Origin: Juglans regia
Taxonomy: Eukaryota; Streptophyta; Magnoliopsida; Fagales; Juglandaceae
Direction: 5' to 3'
NCBI RefSeq assembly: GCF_001411555.2
Contig: NC_049907.1
Span: 38,679,482-38,743,481, forward strand
Length of the DNA: 64,000 bases
Shown here: piece after piece, positions 12,201 through 23,903 of the stretch
How positions within the stretch are numbered: position 1 is the stretch's first letter
How the letters are laid out: the number at the start of each line of letters is the position of its first letter
Translations under genes and position numbers: made by a program
The notes under the pieces: generated by a model
What the model saw: the letters and a program-made list of their open reading frames with translations, nothing else
What the model was told of the DNA's origin: nothing
The model's database searches: none

Positions 12201-13734
12201 CATTACTCTAGAAACATAGCAAAGGACGAGCTATAAGTTTCTATTTGTCAATAATATCATGCAGTAACTGCTGATTAGAGGATGAAATATGGAAGTATCC
12301 GTATTAGCAAATAACTAAGAACCTTATCAGCTAATTCCTCACTAACTCTTGTTATACATACATATTTTATTTTCAGATTTGTGGGAATCCTTCCTCATTT
12401 TCTCGGCAAACTAAAACAGTTCTTACATTTGAACGATCAAACGCCACTCCACAATGATCTATGTGTTGTACACAAACACATGTTCACACAAATACGTGTT
12501 CAATCCATAATTTTCCTGATCAAAGCTATTAGGTTGCCATTAATGGTCCTTCTGGATTCATCCAATGACATCAAATAAAAACATGGAATTTAGAGGTAAA
12601 AATATTATTTATACCAGGTCGTAATGGCGAGAGATGTTCCTGCGAGCATGTGTAAGGGTATTTTGCCTTAAAAAATGATTGAGAAAGTCCTTTGCAGATG
12701 CTATGCCTGCTGTGAATATCAATGGAGTCCACCAGCCCCTAAAGCCAGCAAAAGATCAGGAATGCTCAAACTAGTAGTGCAATTGAGGAGATCATGCGTA
12801 ATTATCGTGATATAACTATCCAAGCTTCCAACAAAGTCTGCCAGTTGCAACATATATACCTGCTTGTCTTCTTCGATTTTGTGGCTGAGGAATTTGCATC
12901 TCTACTGGCAATAATAATCTGCAAAACAAAATTGACAAGACAAAATGTCGAAGAAGTAAACAGTAACAGAAAAAAGATTATTATTGCTCTCCTACTCAGA
13001 TCAAACTGGCTTACCATAAAAAGATTTAGAAGGCTATCGTTTTCAGCTGCGAAAGAAAAATCACCATCAATGTATGCATCTGCAAGGCCTAAATCAGCTC
13101 GTGTCATGACCTGCTCATAGCAATCAACTTGATCTCGTCAGTGCCGGCGAGAAAGATTGTGATAAAAATATAAAATGATTTTGAATTTTAAATGCCAATA
13201 TTCTGCATTGGATGGACTATTCTTTAATTAAATTTGAAAAGAGTTTTTTTCTCCTAGTACTTTCAAACAGGATGGATGTCGCATGCGATTCCCGTAAGAA
13301 AGCAGCTTCCAGCTAGCATGGATTATGAACAACTAGAGTACTACATACGTACCTTCCAGTAAAACTGGGGACTATGAACTCTAAGAACGGTTTCAAGAGA
13401 ACATTTTGTCATGTTTCCCTCAAAACTGAATGTTGTGCCCCCTTCCTCCATTAATCTGCATGCAATGCCACAAGTAACAGTATATTGATCGTTACAGCGC
13501 GCGGGTTTAAGCTGGGACGAGGCAGGATTATAAGTTTGGAGGCCGAGTAGAATAAATAGTTTGAACTGAAATTTTTTAGTAATACTTTTAACAAATTGAT
13601 ACAAAACAGAAAAAAGAAAAAAGAAAATTAAACTTGCTTTAATTCTTCCATGAATACCATAATTTTATATCTATGTGTTTTTTTTTTTTTTATATATGTT
13701 GTAATTAAGAGAAGAGTTGAATTATGGAAACGAT

Positions 13735-13774
<40 letters not shown>

Positions 13775-16700
13775 AATTATAAAAAAGAGTTAATTAATAT
13801 ATATAAATCATAAACTAAGTTTTGTGTTTTGCAGAATAATGTATAGCAGTAATATCATATATATAAAAGTTTTTAAATAGTGCAATTGCATACAATATAG
13901 CCAGCTAACATAAAGTTTTTTTGGTTAAATATCATCCAGATAATTACAAATTTTAAAAGATAAATAATCTAATGTGAATATTATATTCTAATTTAATTTC
14001 TTGAAATAAAACAAGAAAATGTAGTTACCCTAAAATTTTAAATGAAATTAAACTCTAATTTGATGATATATAAGAAAGATATATTAAAAAATTATTGACA
14101 ATTTACAAGGCATCCCTTAAGACTGGCCATTTAAGAGCATTAGCAAGTATCGATTACAAATTGTGGACAAGAACAAGAATAAAAGTATAAAAAACTAAGG
14201 TGGTATACAAATTAGATAAGATTATAATATGTATAAATGAAATTAAATTCTAATTTGAATATGATATTTTCAATGGCAGGAAACCTTTCGTTTTCGAACC
14301 TTTAATTTTTTTTTTTTAAATCTTAATGCTAGAAAATGAGTGGTTTTATAGTGCCAACTATAAAGACAATATATATCATTAAAAATAATTTTAGCATGTG
14401 AAAAGTTGTGAGAGATCAATAAAATAAAATGAAATTATGATAAGGTGACTCAATAGAATATAAAGAAAATGCTTCAGGAATTATATATATATATATTAAT
14501 GTTAAGGAATTAACATCATTAATTATTAAAACAAAGATATAAAAGGTAACGGATTTCAATAACATAACTTATTTTTGTAAAAATTAATAAATCAATTAAT
14601 ATAGCATTAGCGTGGGTCAAATTAAACACGTGCTATAATCAGCATATATACTCATGCTAGACTGCAAGAAAATATAGCACGTATTTTTCCTGATATATTA
14701 TATCGAGGTCCCACTAGATGATCGTTGATTTAACTTAATCGCGGTGAATAATATTAGTTACAAATCTAAATAGATAAATTTTATAAAAGTATTTTGTAAA
14801 AAAAAATCTCACTGATAAAAAAATATTTTTTTATATATTTTAATTAGGTGAGATTCGCTTTTTACAAAGACTTGCATGAGATGGCCGTAGAGTGAGTTTT
14901 GTGGAGTCTCGTACCTAAGATGATCGAGTTTTAAATATGTTTGAATGTTAATATGAGTTTAGATGTATTTCTCATAGAAAGTGAAAACATATTGTGAGTC
15001 TCATGTGTAAAGAAGTATTGAAATAAAAAAAGTTGTGAGTCTCTCGTATAAAGAGGTTTTGAATTGAGATGAATTTAGTAATATGAGAGTTAAGTGTTTG
15101 GATATTAGATTTAGTTTAAAATTAGACTGAACTAAATTAAACTCATATGATTTTAACAACTAATCATAGCCTTGTACTGGACGATAGAAGAAGATAAGCA
15201 GGAACAAGAAAAAAAACTTTTATCTTAATTTGGAAGCTGCTGCTTGTTAATTTTGGTATTTCCTCCGCATCTTACAGCAAAATATTTACTTAAGGATTGT
15301 GCTGCGCATCAGTCGGAAGCCGCAGCATACCACACAAATTTTTTTTTTTTTTTTCACTCAATCCACTGAGTATGCGCCGGCTTCAATAAACAGTAGGCTG
15401 ATATTTATATTTTCTCTTTACTTAATTTCACGATAAAGAAATGAAAACGGGCACAAGACATTAGACAATTAATAAAACAAAATTTTTCACGATGGAGGGA
15501 AAGATCTAGAGAAGGAGCCGTATGGAAGGATCGTGTAGGCTGTACCGTGGCCGGAGTGGAACAGATGAATTAAAGAGATCCGGACGGCCAGATCAAATTG
15601 GTATCAGGCTTGGAGCATTCTTTTTTTCGGATTGCTCTCCTACTCAGATCAAATTGTCTTACCATAAAAAGATTTAGAAGGCCATCGTTTTCAACTGCGA
15701 AAGAAAAATCACCATCAATGTATGCATCTGCAAGGCCTAAATCAGCTCGTGACATGACCTGCTCATGATAGCAATCAACTTGATCTCGTCAGTGCCGGCG
15801 AGAAAGATTGTGATAAAAATATAAAATGATTTTGAATTAAAAATGCCAATATTCTGCGTTGGGTGGCCTATTCTTTAAATTTGAAAAGAGTTTTTTTCTC
15901 CTAGTACTTTCAAACAGGATGGATGTCGCAAGTTCGAGCTAGCATGGATTATGAACAACTAGAGTACATACGTACCTTCCAGTAAAACTGGGGACTATGA
16001 ACTCTAAGAACGGTTTCAAGAGAACATTTTGTCATGTTTCCCTCAAAACTGAATGTTGTGCCCCCTTCCTCCATTAATCTGCATGCAATGCCACAAGTAA
16101 CAGTATATTGATCGTTACAGCGCGCGGGTTTAAGCTGGGACGAGGCAGGATTATAAGTTTGGAGGCCGAGTAGAATAAATAGTTTGAACTGAAATTTTTT
16201 AGTAATACTTTTAACAAATTGATACAAAACGAACAAAGAAAATAAAAATTTAAACTTGCTTTAATTCTTCCATGAATACCATAATTTTATATCTATGTGT
16301 TTTTTTTTTTTTTTATATATGTTGTAATTAAGAGAAGAGTTGAATTATGGAAACGATCAATATATATATATATATATATATATAAGGAATTATAAAAAAG
16401 AGTTAATTAATATATATAAATCATAAACTAAGTTTTGTGTTTTGTAGAATAATGTATATATAACAGTAACATCATATATTTAAAAATTTTTAAATGGCCT
16501 AATTGCATACAACATAACCAGCTATCTAGTGAACATAAATTTTTTTGGTTAAATATCACCCAGATAATTACAAATTTTAAAAGATAAATAATATAATGTG
16601 AATATTATATATATTCTAATTTAATTTCTTGAAACAAAATAAGAAAAAAAATCTAGTTACCGTAAAATTTTAAATGAAATTAAACTCTAATTTGATGATA

Positions 16701-18282
16701 TATAAGAAAGATCTATTAAAAAACTATTGACCATTTACAAGGCATCCCTTAAGACTGGCCATTTAAGAGCATTCATATTAGTTCTCTATAAAATTTCCTA
16801 TAATTTAGCTAAAAAGTACATTCTCTAAATTTTTTCTCTAAATTTTACTTATTTTTCAAAAACATTCTACATCTCATTCCATATCCCATTCCGTATTCTA
16901 TTAAAATAATATTTCTCTATTCTTTCTTTATTACTTTTTTCTCATATTCATTTACAAATTTAACTACTCAATATTTTTTTTTTTTATGTTTTGAATTATT
17001 ACTCTAGTGAATATTTTAAATAAAAATTTAAATTATTTTTAATATTTTTTAATTTTTTTTTTATATTTTCGTAGTTATTTAAATTATATTTAAAACTATT
17101 ATTTAAAACTACAATAAATATGAGTATGAAAGAAAGTGTAGATGATTGGAAGAAGAATTAATTTAATTGAAATGAATAAAATATTGGTAAAAGTGATTTA
17201 GGGAATGAATAGTGGTTCCCCAAATATTGAGAAATCACTATTCATTCCCTAAATATTTTTCCTAAAATAGGAATCCGGATGGAGAGAGGTTTTGAGAGTA
17301 TTCCCTAAAATTTTTCTCAAATTATAGGGAAAAAATGGTTTTAGGAAAAGATATAAGAAAGATAAGATATAGAAAAAGTAATCTTGTCTTATAAAAATTA
17401 GACAAGATTATAATATATAAAAATTAAATTGATTTCTAATTTGATAATATATAAGAAAGATCTATTAAAAAAAATTATTGACAATTTACAGGACATCCCT
17501 TAAGACTGGCCATTAATTAAGAACATTAGCAAGTATCAATTATAAATTGTGGACAAGAACAAGAATAAAATTATGTATATAAAGTAATGTTATACACCAT
17601 ACTCTCATATTATTTTGATCATACTAAGTGATATGTGATATATTTATCACTATTAAATGATAAAAAAATATGTAATAAATGATAATTTAATAGTGATAAA
17701 TATGTCACATTATATTTAATGAAATAAAAATAAGATGATAATATGATATATAGAATGTTTCATTTATTTATATGTAAGGGAAAGAGCCTCGGGACGTACG
17801 GGCGGGGGCTGCCCTGTATTATATATATTCAATGGCAGGAAACCTTTCGTTTTCAAACCTTTAATTTTTTTTTTTTTTTAATCTTAATGCTAGAAAGTAG
17901 AAAATGAGTGGTTTTATAGTGCCAATAAAGACAATATATATGATTAAAAATAATTTTGGCATGTGAAAAGTTGTAACAGATCATCAATATAAAAATAAGG
18001 GACGTGCTACGTCCACTGCTCACTGCTCCCAGCTCCCGTTGGAAGTTATCGTTAGACAAATTTTTTTATTTTTCTGTTTTTCTTACATATATTTTTTAAC
18101 ACTTTTAAATATTTTTAAAAAAAATAAAAAAATAAAAAAATTATTAAAAAAGTCTTCCTTAATCATTAATAAAAATAAAAATAAAAAATCACAGCGGTAG
18201 AAAGAAACGGTAAGAATAGCATTTTTCTAAAAATAATGAAATGATAAGGTGACTCAATAGAATATAAAGAAAATGCTTGAAG

Positions 18283-18321
<39 letters not shown>

Positions 18322-19669
18322 TAAGGATGTTATAAATATTAACATCATTAATTATTAAAACAAAGATATAAAATGTAACAGATTTCAATAACATAACTTA
18401 TTTTTGTAAAAATTAATAAATCAATTAAACATTGCATTAGCGTGGGTCAAAACACGTGCTATAATCAGCATATATACTCATGCTAGACTACAAGAAAATA
18501 TAGCACGTATTTTGACTGATATATTATATCGAGGTCCCACGGGATGATCGTTGCTGTAACTTAATCGGTGAGTAATCCTACTTACAAGTCATTAGTTTTA
18601 TATAATTTTTAGTAAAAAACTGGATTTTATTAATAAAAATATTTTTTTACACCTTTTAAAGTGAGATTAACTTTTTTTACAAAAGTCTACAAAATTTATC
18701 TATTAGATTTGTACAAATTATTTCTCTTGATTGTTATATCAAAATCTAACTAGTTTTATTATATATAGTCATATTTTACGTATTTTTTTAATTGATTAAA
18801 ATAATTATTTTATATTAAAAAAATATCACAACCAATCATATTAATAAAATATATAGAAAAAATACGTGTAAGAAGTAACTGCAGAGTTTTTGAAATCTAA
18901 CTATGCATGCAGGAAGAGCATCGGCGCCAGCCTTAACGTCGACTACATTAATGGAAGGAGCCGCGCGCAATTGACTCTAGCTTTGCACTTCAGCGGACCC
19001 CCGGCCCAGAAGTCATCTCCATCCATCTCGAGAAAGCTCAAGTAGTCTTGAAAAAGATCTTCTACTGGACGATAGAAGAAGATAAGCAAGAACAAGAAAA
19101 AAACTTTTATCTTTCGGAAGCTGCTGCTTGTTAATTTTGGTATATTCCTGATCCACATGTTTCAGAAATTAGACAAATAGCTAGAACAAAATTTTTCACG
19201 ATAGAGGGAAAGAAAAGGAGCCGTATGGAAGGATCGTGTAGGCTGTACTGTTGGCCGGAGAGGGACAGATGAATTAAAGAGATCCGGAAGGCTCTGTTCT
19301 GTGGTACTTCGCTTTGGCTTTTTCTTTAGGTACTGACGATACGGGGCTTGTCTATTGCCATGCAGCAGTAGTACTGGATCAGGTGGCTACTTTATTATAT
19401 TGACTCTTTTGAGAAAAAAAAAAAAATTAACTAAAGGATATTGTCACTGCAAAGGAAATAATAATCTTGGATCTATATGATGAGAAAAAGGAGGATCATC
19501 TCTATACAGGAAGTAAGAACACTAACATTAAACGTCCGCAGGAGATATATCTTCTCAGGAACCTCGTGACAAAGAGGCGAGCCCCAGCTTCTATCAGAGA
19601 AGGCAACATTTGTTTGGGTTTGCTTAGAAGAGCACAACTCTCTTTCAGCAAACTACGTACAGCAGCCAT
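9287..19669 (-). CDS. CFAS-type SAM methyltransferase, copy A (duplicated exon 2-3 pair)
   Basis: Exons on the - strand: 19527-19669, 15976-16078 (2b), 15663-15758 (3b), 12860-12918, 12615-12738, 12145-12207, 11971-12030, 11720-11881, 11332-11405, 11159-11252, 10036-10172, 9872-9952, 9638-9743, 9287-9394. They join into 469 codons. A second exon 2-3 pair (2a 13353-13455, 3a 13015-13110) lies between 3b and exon 4. The product matches the C-terminal half of plant cyclopropane-fatty-acid synthase, which adds a methylene from S-adenosylmethionine across an acyl-chain double bond. Visible motifs are the SAM loop [33 protein letters not shown] and the C-terminal [18 protein letters not shown]. An in-frame TAA lies just upstream of the ATG at 19669, so no N-terminal oxidase domain is attached. 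Enzyme activity is inferred from family; the gene may be expressed or silent. Confidence 0.85.
10290..10695 (+). other. Unrecognised ORF-like relic in CFAS A intron
   Basis: On the + strand, inside the intron between CFAS exons 10 and 11, lies a short protein-like stretch ([18 protein letters not shown], then [14 protein letters not shown]). A shifted frame continues with SLDALEVYRYH and LNPIGVFHASGVW. The same stretch lies at 39420-39760 in copy B with different small indels. I do not recognise the protein. Frameshifts in both copies suggest a dead inserted gene piece. It is absent from copy C. Confidence 0.35.
12955..15590. repeat. Internal tandem unit 1 of copy A (exons 3a, 2a and intron)
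   Basis: This holds exon 3a (13015-13110), exon 2a (13353-13455) and ~2.1 kb of AT-rich intron with a TA microsatellite at 13737-13771. The intron part is almost base-for-base that of copy B at 43050-44995, down to the end GAGATCCGGACGG, while the exon part differs from B more than unit 2 does. Outside the exons it is non-coding. Confidence 0.75.
13015..13455 (-). CDS. Alternative exon pair 2a-3a of CFAS copy A
   Basis: Exon 2a (13353-13455, 103 nt) and exon 3a (13015-13110, 96 nt) are complete, with AG acceptors and GT donors. They encode the same 67-residue stretch as 2b-3b: from [13 protein letters not shown] through HSPQFYWK and [15 protein letters not shown] to LLNLFM, with AENDS in 3a where 3b has VENDG. 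Exon 2 must be entered in phase 2 and exon 3 leaves in phase 0. Joining 3b to 2a therefore shifts the frame and meets a TGA at codon 12. Only one pair, or a 2b-3a mix, can be used in a full-length product. Confidence 0.75.
16774..17515. repeat. AT-rich insertion with hairpin in unit 2
   Basis: Compared with unit 1 (around 14150) and copy B (around 43555), unit 2 has ~740 extra bases here. They are flanked by two copies of CATCCCTTAAGACTGGCCATT (16743 and 17494). Inside, 17200-17256 is a hairpin: GGGAATGAATAGTG and CACTATTCATTCCC pair around a short loop. The 5' part to about 17340 looks like a MITE, and the rest repeats local intron sequence. Confidence 0.55.
17997..18228. repeat. MITE-like insertion in unit 2
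   Basis: About 230 bases absent from unit 1 and copy B at the matching place (14418, 43826). It begins near GGGACGTGCTACGTCCACTG..CTCCCAGCTCCCG and is T/A-rich inside. A related sequence with CTACGTCTACTGCTCCCAG lies at 47449-47660, so this is a repeat family. Ends are approximate. Confidence 0.45.
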
Positions 19670-19761
19670 GGCAGCCAGCCCGAGTACCAATTAAGAAGTA
19701 TACGTACCTTAATTTATTTTTTCTGCTCTTGATCGGCAAAAAAAGAGTAGTGATGAGAAGG

Positions 19762-19769
19762 TTTATATA
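19762..19769 (-). promoter_or_regulatory. TATA box of CFAS copy A
   Basis: TATATAAA on the - strand, about 93 bases before the ATG at 19669. The same octamer stands at the same distance before copy B (45460-45467), within a conserved upstream stretch. Confidence 0.5.
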
Positions 19770-19949
19770 GATGCATGCAACATCAGTCAAGTACTGATCA
19801 ATCGAGTGATGGATGCATGCATGTATGGGATCAAGCATATATAACTGAGCCAGCCAGATACGTACGTATACTCTAAGATTAATTAATATATATGCTCAGT
19901 ACGTACCAAATGGAACATGCTAGCTAGCTTATGGACACGGTCCATATAT

Positions 19950-20915
19950 ATATATATATACAAAATACAAAACCGCTTTAGAGCGGTCTGCCTGGTATTT
20001 GGCTTTAACAGCCGGCCTCCAATCAGAACGTGCCACATCAGTAATTTTACTTAAATCACAACAGATCTTTCAGATCCTTTACACACCCGAAATCAATTCG
20101 TCAACATTCTATTGTTCAAGCCTTCAGCATTGTCGCAAGAGTTCACTTTAGCGGCATCGTCCATCACCGTCGTCCTCAGCCACTTCCATGGTCGGTGAGC
20201 GTCATCCTTATCTGACCGCAAACCCCAACAATCTACCACTGTGATTATTATTCTATAAATCTACAAAAGCCCCCTTACCCAAACAAAGCCCAACGGACTC
20301 CTCCCCTCTCTCTCTAGAAGAACCCTAACTTTCTCTCTCTAAAAAGCCACCCGCCTATCTCGATCATTCTCTCTACAGGTGGCGTCTGGATCTTCACAGA
20401 ATTTTTGGTGTTGGTGTTGTGTACATGGTTCAAGAGAATTTTTTTTGGCCTATGCCATATTCTACTATTTGTTCTCCCTTGGTTGAAGTGTAAATATTGG
20501 GTTTTTCATATGCTATTTATGGTTACGGAGTCAAAGCCTTGGTTCCTACAGAAAGATATTTAATTTCCAAACTCAAGAGGTTTTTCATTGTCGACCTTCG
20601 TAGAAATTGGGGTGTTTTCATCTTGAACAAACTCAAGAAGCAAATAACATTCTTATTCATCTTGGTTTTTTTGTCTCAAATTTTAGGAGTATGGCATGGT
20701 AATACCTAGCGTGGTAGATTTTTGTTTTCTTTCCTTTTAGCTAATATTCATAATAATTTCGGTTGTTTGCATGTTGAACAAATTCGAGAAGCAAATAGTA
20801 TTCTTCTTCCTCTTTTTTTTTGCTGGGTCTCGAATTTTAAGTGTATGGGGAAGGACAATACCTCGAGTGGTAGATGTTTAAGAAGAGATGAATGTACAAA
20901 TTTATGCGGTTTGGC
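19950..20915. other. Spacer with imperfect tandem repeat
   Basis: Similarity to block B ends near 19950. 20300-20400 is CT-rich with AGAACCCTAAC, like a gene leader, but no gene follows. About 20605-20722 and 20752-20872 are imperfect copies of one another (GAACAAA(C/T)TC(A/G)AGAAGCAAATA.. to ACAATACC/TAATACC..GGTAGAT). No coding gene could be supported. Confidence 0.4.
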
Positions 20916-20919
20916 ACTA

Positions 20920-21367
20920 GGTCTACGTCCATGGGGGTTTGGGGAGGGGAGATTCCACTATAATATGCTTGTTTACAGTCTCTTGTAGTCTCTCATTTCT
21001 CACTGTACAATGAGAGTTGGAAATCTACTTGCTAGAAAAAGATATTCTTTCTGAAGCTCACTGTCCTCAGGTTGAAGAAGCTCTCAAAGCCAAAAACCCA
21101 AAAGTCAAAAGAAGTCCATTAAGCTGTAGGCACTCTGTCCATTTTATCTGACCCTCTTCATCCATGCACCTTGGTAGTAGTGAGAGATGTCTGCTTTGCG
21201 TGTCTGACCCCCTCTCCCTTTCCCACTTTCTTGTGAAACCTTCATGCCTCCTGACACCCTCACACCCTACTCCTTTCTTGTCCCCTCTCCTTCTCATATC
21301 TTCTCATGATGACCCTCTTGATGAGCTAAGCCTTGAAAACTATTTTGGGTCTGGTTTATTTTACCCA
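20920..21367 (+). repeat. Left member of a ~440 bp direct repeat pair
   Basis: It runs from ACGTCCATGGGGGTTTGGGG through GCTCACTGTCCTCAGGTTGAAG to TCTGGTTTATTTTACC. A diverged copy in the same orientation lies at 23155-23593, with 1.79 kb of GC-rich minisatellite DNA between. The pair could be LTRs of a small non-autonomous element, but neither TG..CA ends nor a primer-binding site was found. Confidence 0.55.
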
Positions 21368-21534
21368 TTCACAGTTGCCCGCGATTCTTATGAGCAGTTT
21401 GTGACCTTGAAAATTTTTTAAAGGTAAAATATGTAATCGAATTGATCTGCCTCCGTCCGTAGAGAAATAAATTCCTAAATCTGGCCCTGGTCATTCATTC
21501 TTCTTGCGTTAAGTAGTAAAGATTTTCGAGTGTA

Positions 21535-21770
21535 GGATTAGGCGGGAGATGGGCTTGACCGTGTACGATGTGTAAGGCGCGTGCACGCCCTGGCGAGATA
21601 AGCGGGTGGTAGGCTCAACAGCTTGGAGTGAGTACGAAAGTTGATCGACTATGGTGAGGTAAGCGGGAGGTAGGCTCGACCGCACGGTGCACTAGCGCAA
21701 AGCCCGTCCTGGCAAGGTAAGTGAGAGGTAGGCTCAACTACACGAAGCGCGTACGAAAGTTCGTTGAGTA
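21535..21770. repeat. ~60-bp minisatellite, about four units
   Basis: Degenerate tandem units each contain a variant of GG(T/A)AAGCGGGAGGTAGGCTC(G/A)AC, at about 21540, 21600, 21660 and 21720. Unit length is about 60 bases. The base composition is far more GC-rich than the surrounding DNA. Confidence 0.6.
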
Positions 21771-22194
21771 GTCAAGTCACTTGACTGCCTATTCGAACAT
21801 CTGAAAGGCCGGGTAGTCCCTGACCTTTCCTGCCTATTGACTTTTATAAAAAATGGTAGAGGGTCGTGCAGCTTGTAAAACTGCACTTGCCCTTAGTCTT
21901 GTCGAAAGGTGTACGTTCTTCCAGCGTCTTTGTTTTTTTATGACATCGGTGAATTTTCTTTATCCAATGTGAATTATGGTTAGTGTTAGAGTATGTTTGT
22001 TGTAACCTATGCGAAGTGGTCAGGGAGCCCATAGACCCTTTAGGTCCACTTCAAGCAGTTGCGAAGCTCAGAGACACGTTAACTCTGGAGGCTCGTTCCC
22101 GAAGGTAACCCGCTAGCAACTGTTATGGCACGAGTGCGAACACTTGGCGTTTACTAGTGGAGATGCTGTCTCTGGAGTGATGTCAGGTAATCGA

Positions 22195-22655
22195 TAGACT
22201 GAACCCGCACTTTGCTGTGAGGCAGGTCGAGCCACCTTAAGGCTGGACCTGCCTATTGACCTTCATGGGAAAGTAAGTAGAAGATGTTCGACTGCGCTAT
22301 GCTGTCTCGAAAGCAATGTCGAGAAGTCGAAAGATTGAACTCGCACTTCGCTGTGAGGCAGGCTAGGCCGTCCTAAGGTTGGACTCGCCAGTTGACCATC
22401 ACGGGAAGGTATGTAGAAGATGTTGCAAAAGTCAAACATGTTAGTACAAATATTTCCCGACCACAAGTGCGAGACTCGCAAACCTAAGCTGTCTTGTCGG
22501 GATGCAGTGAAGGTCTAAGGCGTTATACGCCTGGCATTCTGTTGCAAGAGATTTAGTTGATGGAGCTTTTGTTGATGGAGATCCTGTTGGGGGAGATTTC
22601 ATAGATGGAGATTTAGTTGATGGAGGTTCCGTTGATGGAGATTCTGTCTTCGAGT
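22195..22655. repeat. Further minisatellites (~125 bp x2, ~15 bp)
   Basis: CTTCGCTGTGAGGCAGG recurs at about 22211 and 22348. Each is followed by a CCTAAGG(C/T)TGGAC element, a CTATTGACC/CAGTTGACC element and GTAGAAGATGTT, giving two ~125-bp units. From 22555 to 22655 there is a short array built on GTTGATGGAGATTC. A further CAGTGGGGG(T/C)C(A/G)GGGTAAGT motif recurs at about 22880 and 23090. Confidence 0.5.
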
Positions 22656-23154
22656 AGTCGAAAGCTGACCCACACTCCTCCGCTAGAGGGATAGAGCAAC
22701 CTTAGGCATTACACTCATCCATTTCGCCTCTTGGGGAGGTAAGTTGCTGATGGAGATTCCGTTGATGATGTTCGTGTCTTTCTCTTCATTATTAGGACGG
22801 TCCATAGACTCGACCCGCTCTCCATCGTGGAGAGGTCAGAATGCCACAAGCCATGTGGCTGGCCCACTCATTCGTCGCAGTGGGGGTCAGGGTAAGTATT
22901 CGGGCAACCTTAAGGCTGAACCCGCTCCTTCATGGGAGGAACGAGACTGCCTTTGGCTTGTCCCATCCCTTTGCTCTCCGCGAGAGATAGATTGTTCGAG
23001 CAGTCTGTTCTGGGCCTGCTCCCGCCAGTTGACACCGCAGGAAAGGGTATGTTTGGGTCGGGCTGGCACTGATCCCACATTTCGTCACAGTGGGGGCCGG
23101 GGTAAGTTATTGGGGCGCTAAACCTCCGATAGTAGTCCGGTGCGGCTGTATGGT

Positions 23155-23593
23155 GTCGGTACGTCCACAAGGGTTTGAAGAGGGAAGATTCTACTATAAT
23201 ATGCTTTTTTATAGTCTCTCGTAGCCTCTAATTTCTTACTGTTCAATGGGAGCAGAAAATCTACATGCTGGAGAAGATATTCTCTCTGGTGCTCACTGTC
23301 CTCAGGTTGAAGAAGTCAAAGCCAAAAACCCAAAAGTCGAAAAAAGTCCTTCAAACCGTAGGCACCCTGCCCATTTTATCTGACCTTCTTCATGCGTGCA
23401 CCTTGGTAGTGGTGAGAGATGTATGCTTTGTGTGTCTGACCCCCTCTCCCTTTCACACTTTATCTTGACACCTTCATGCCTCTTGACACCCTCACCCGCT
23501 AGTCCCTTCTTATCCCCTCTCATTCTCTCATATTTTGTCTTCTAGTGATGACCCTCTTAAAAACTATTTTGGATCTGGTGTATTTTACCACTT
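23155..23593 (+). repeat. Right member of the ~440 bp direct repeat pair
   Basis: A diverged copy of 20920-21367 in the same orientation, from ACGTCCACAAGGGTTTGAAG through GCTCACTGTCCTCAGGTTGAAG to TCTGGTGTATTTTACC. 23594-23900 beyond it is AT-rich with nothing recognised. Confidence 0.55.
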
Positions 23594-23903
23594 TATAGAG
23601 AGCATAAAGTTTACTTCTTGGAAAGGAATATAGAGTGCTAACTTAGTTTAAAGTAAACATTTGGTTTTGGAATGAAACATTACAAAACGAAAAAGGTAAA
23701 AGGTTATATAAGTCACTGCTTTCCTAATTTTGGACCCGCCCAAATTGATGGCATTGAAATTGAAGTAGGAATTCCAAAAGATCACAGTTCCACAAGCATT
23801 CAATAAGAATAGGTTAAAGAAACAACTGAATAAAAGGTTTCATCACCTGTTATTGTAGGATAATTGAAGTAAGCACTAACCTTAGCAAGTTCATTGAGAA
23901 CAT

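Larger units (their letters stand above)
15591..19285. repeat. Internal tandem unit 2 of copy A (exons 3b, 2b and intron)
   Basis: This is the second copy of the exon 3-exon 2-intron unit, joined to unit 1 at about 15590. It is longer than unit 1 (3.7 versus 2.65 kb) because its intron carries extra DNA at about 16774-17515, 17580-17830 and 17997-18228. It ends in GAGATCCGGAAGGCTCTG, the counterpart of the end of unit 1. A TA microsatellite stands at 16360-16384 and another at about 18284-18318. Confidence 0.7.

Noticed and set aside
21535..22655. CRISPR-like repeat array
   Set aside because: Units are degenerate, adjoining and uneven without unique spacers, there are no cas genes, and the genome is eukaryotic. 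It is a minisatellite.
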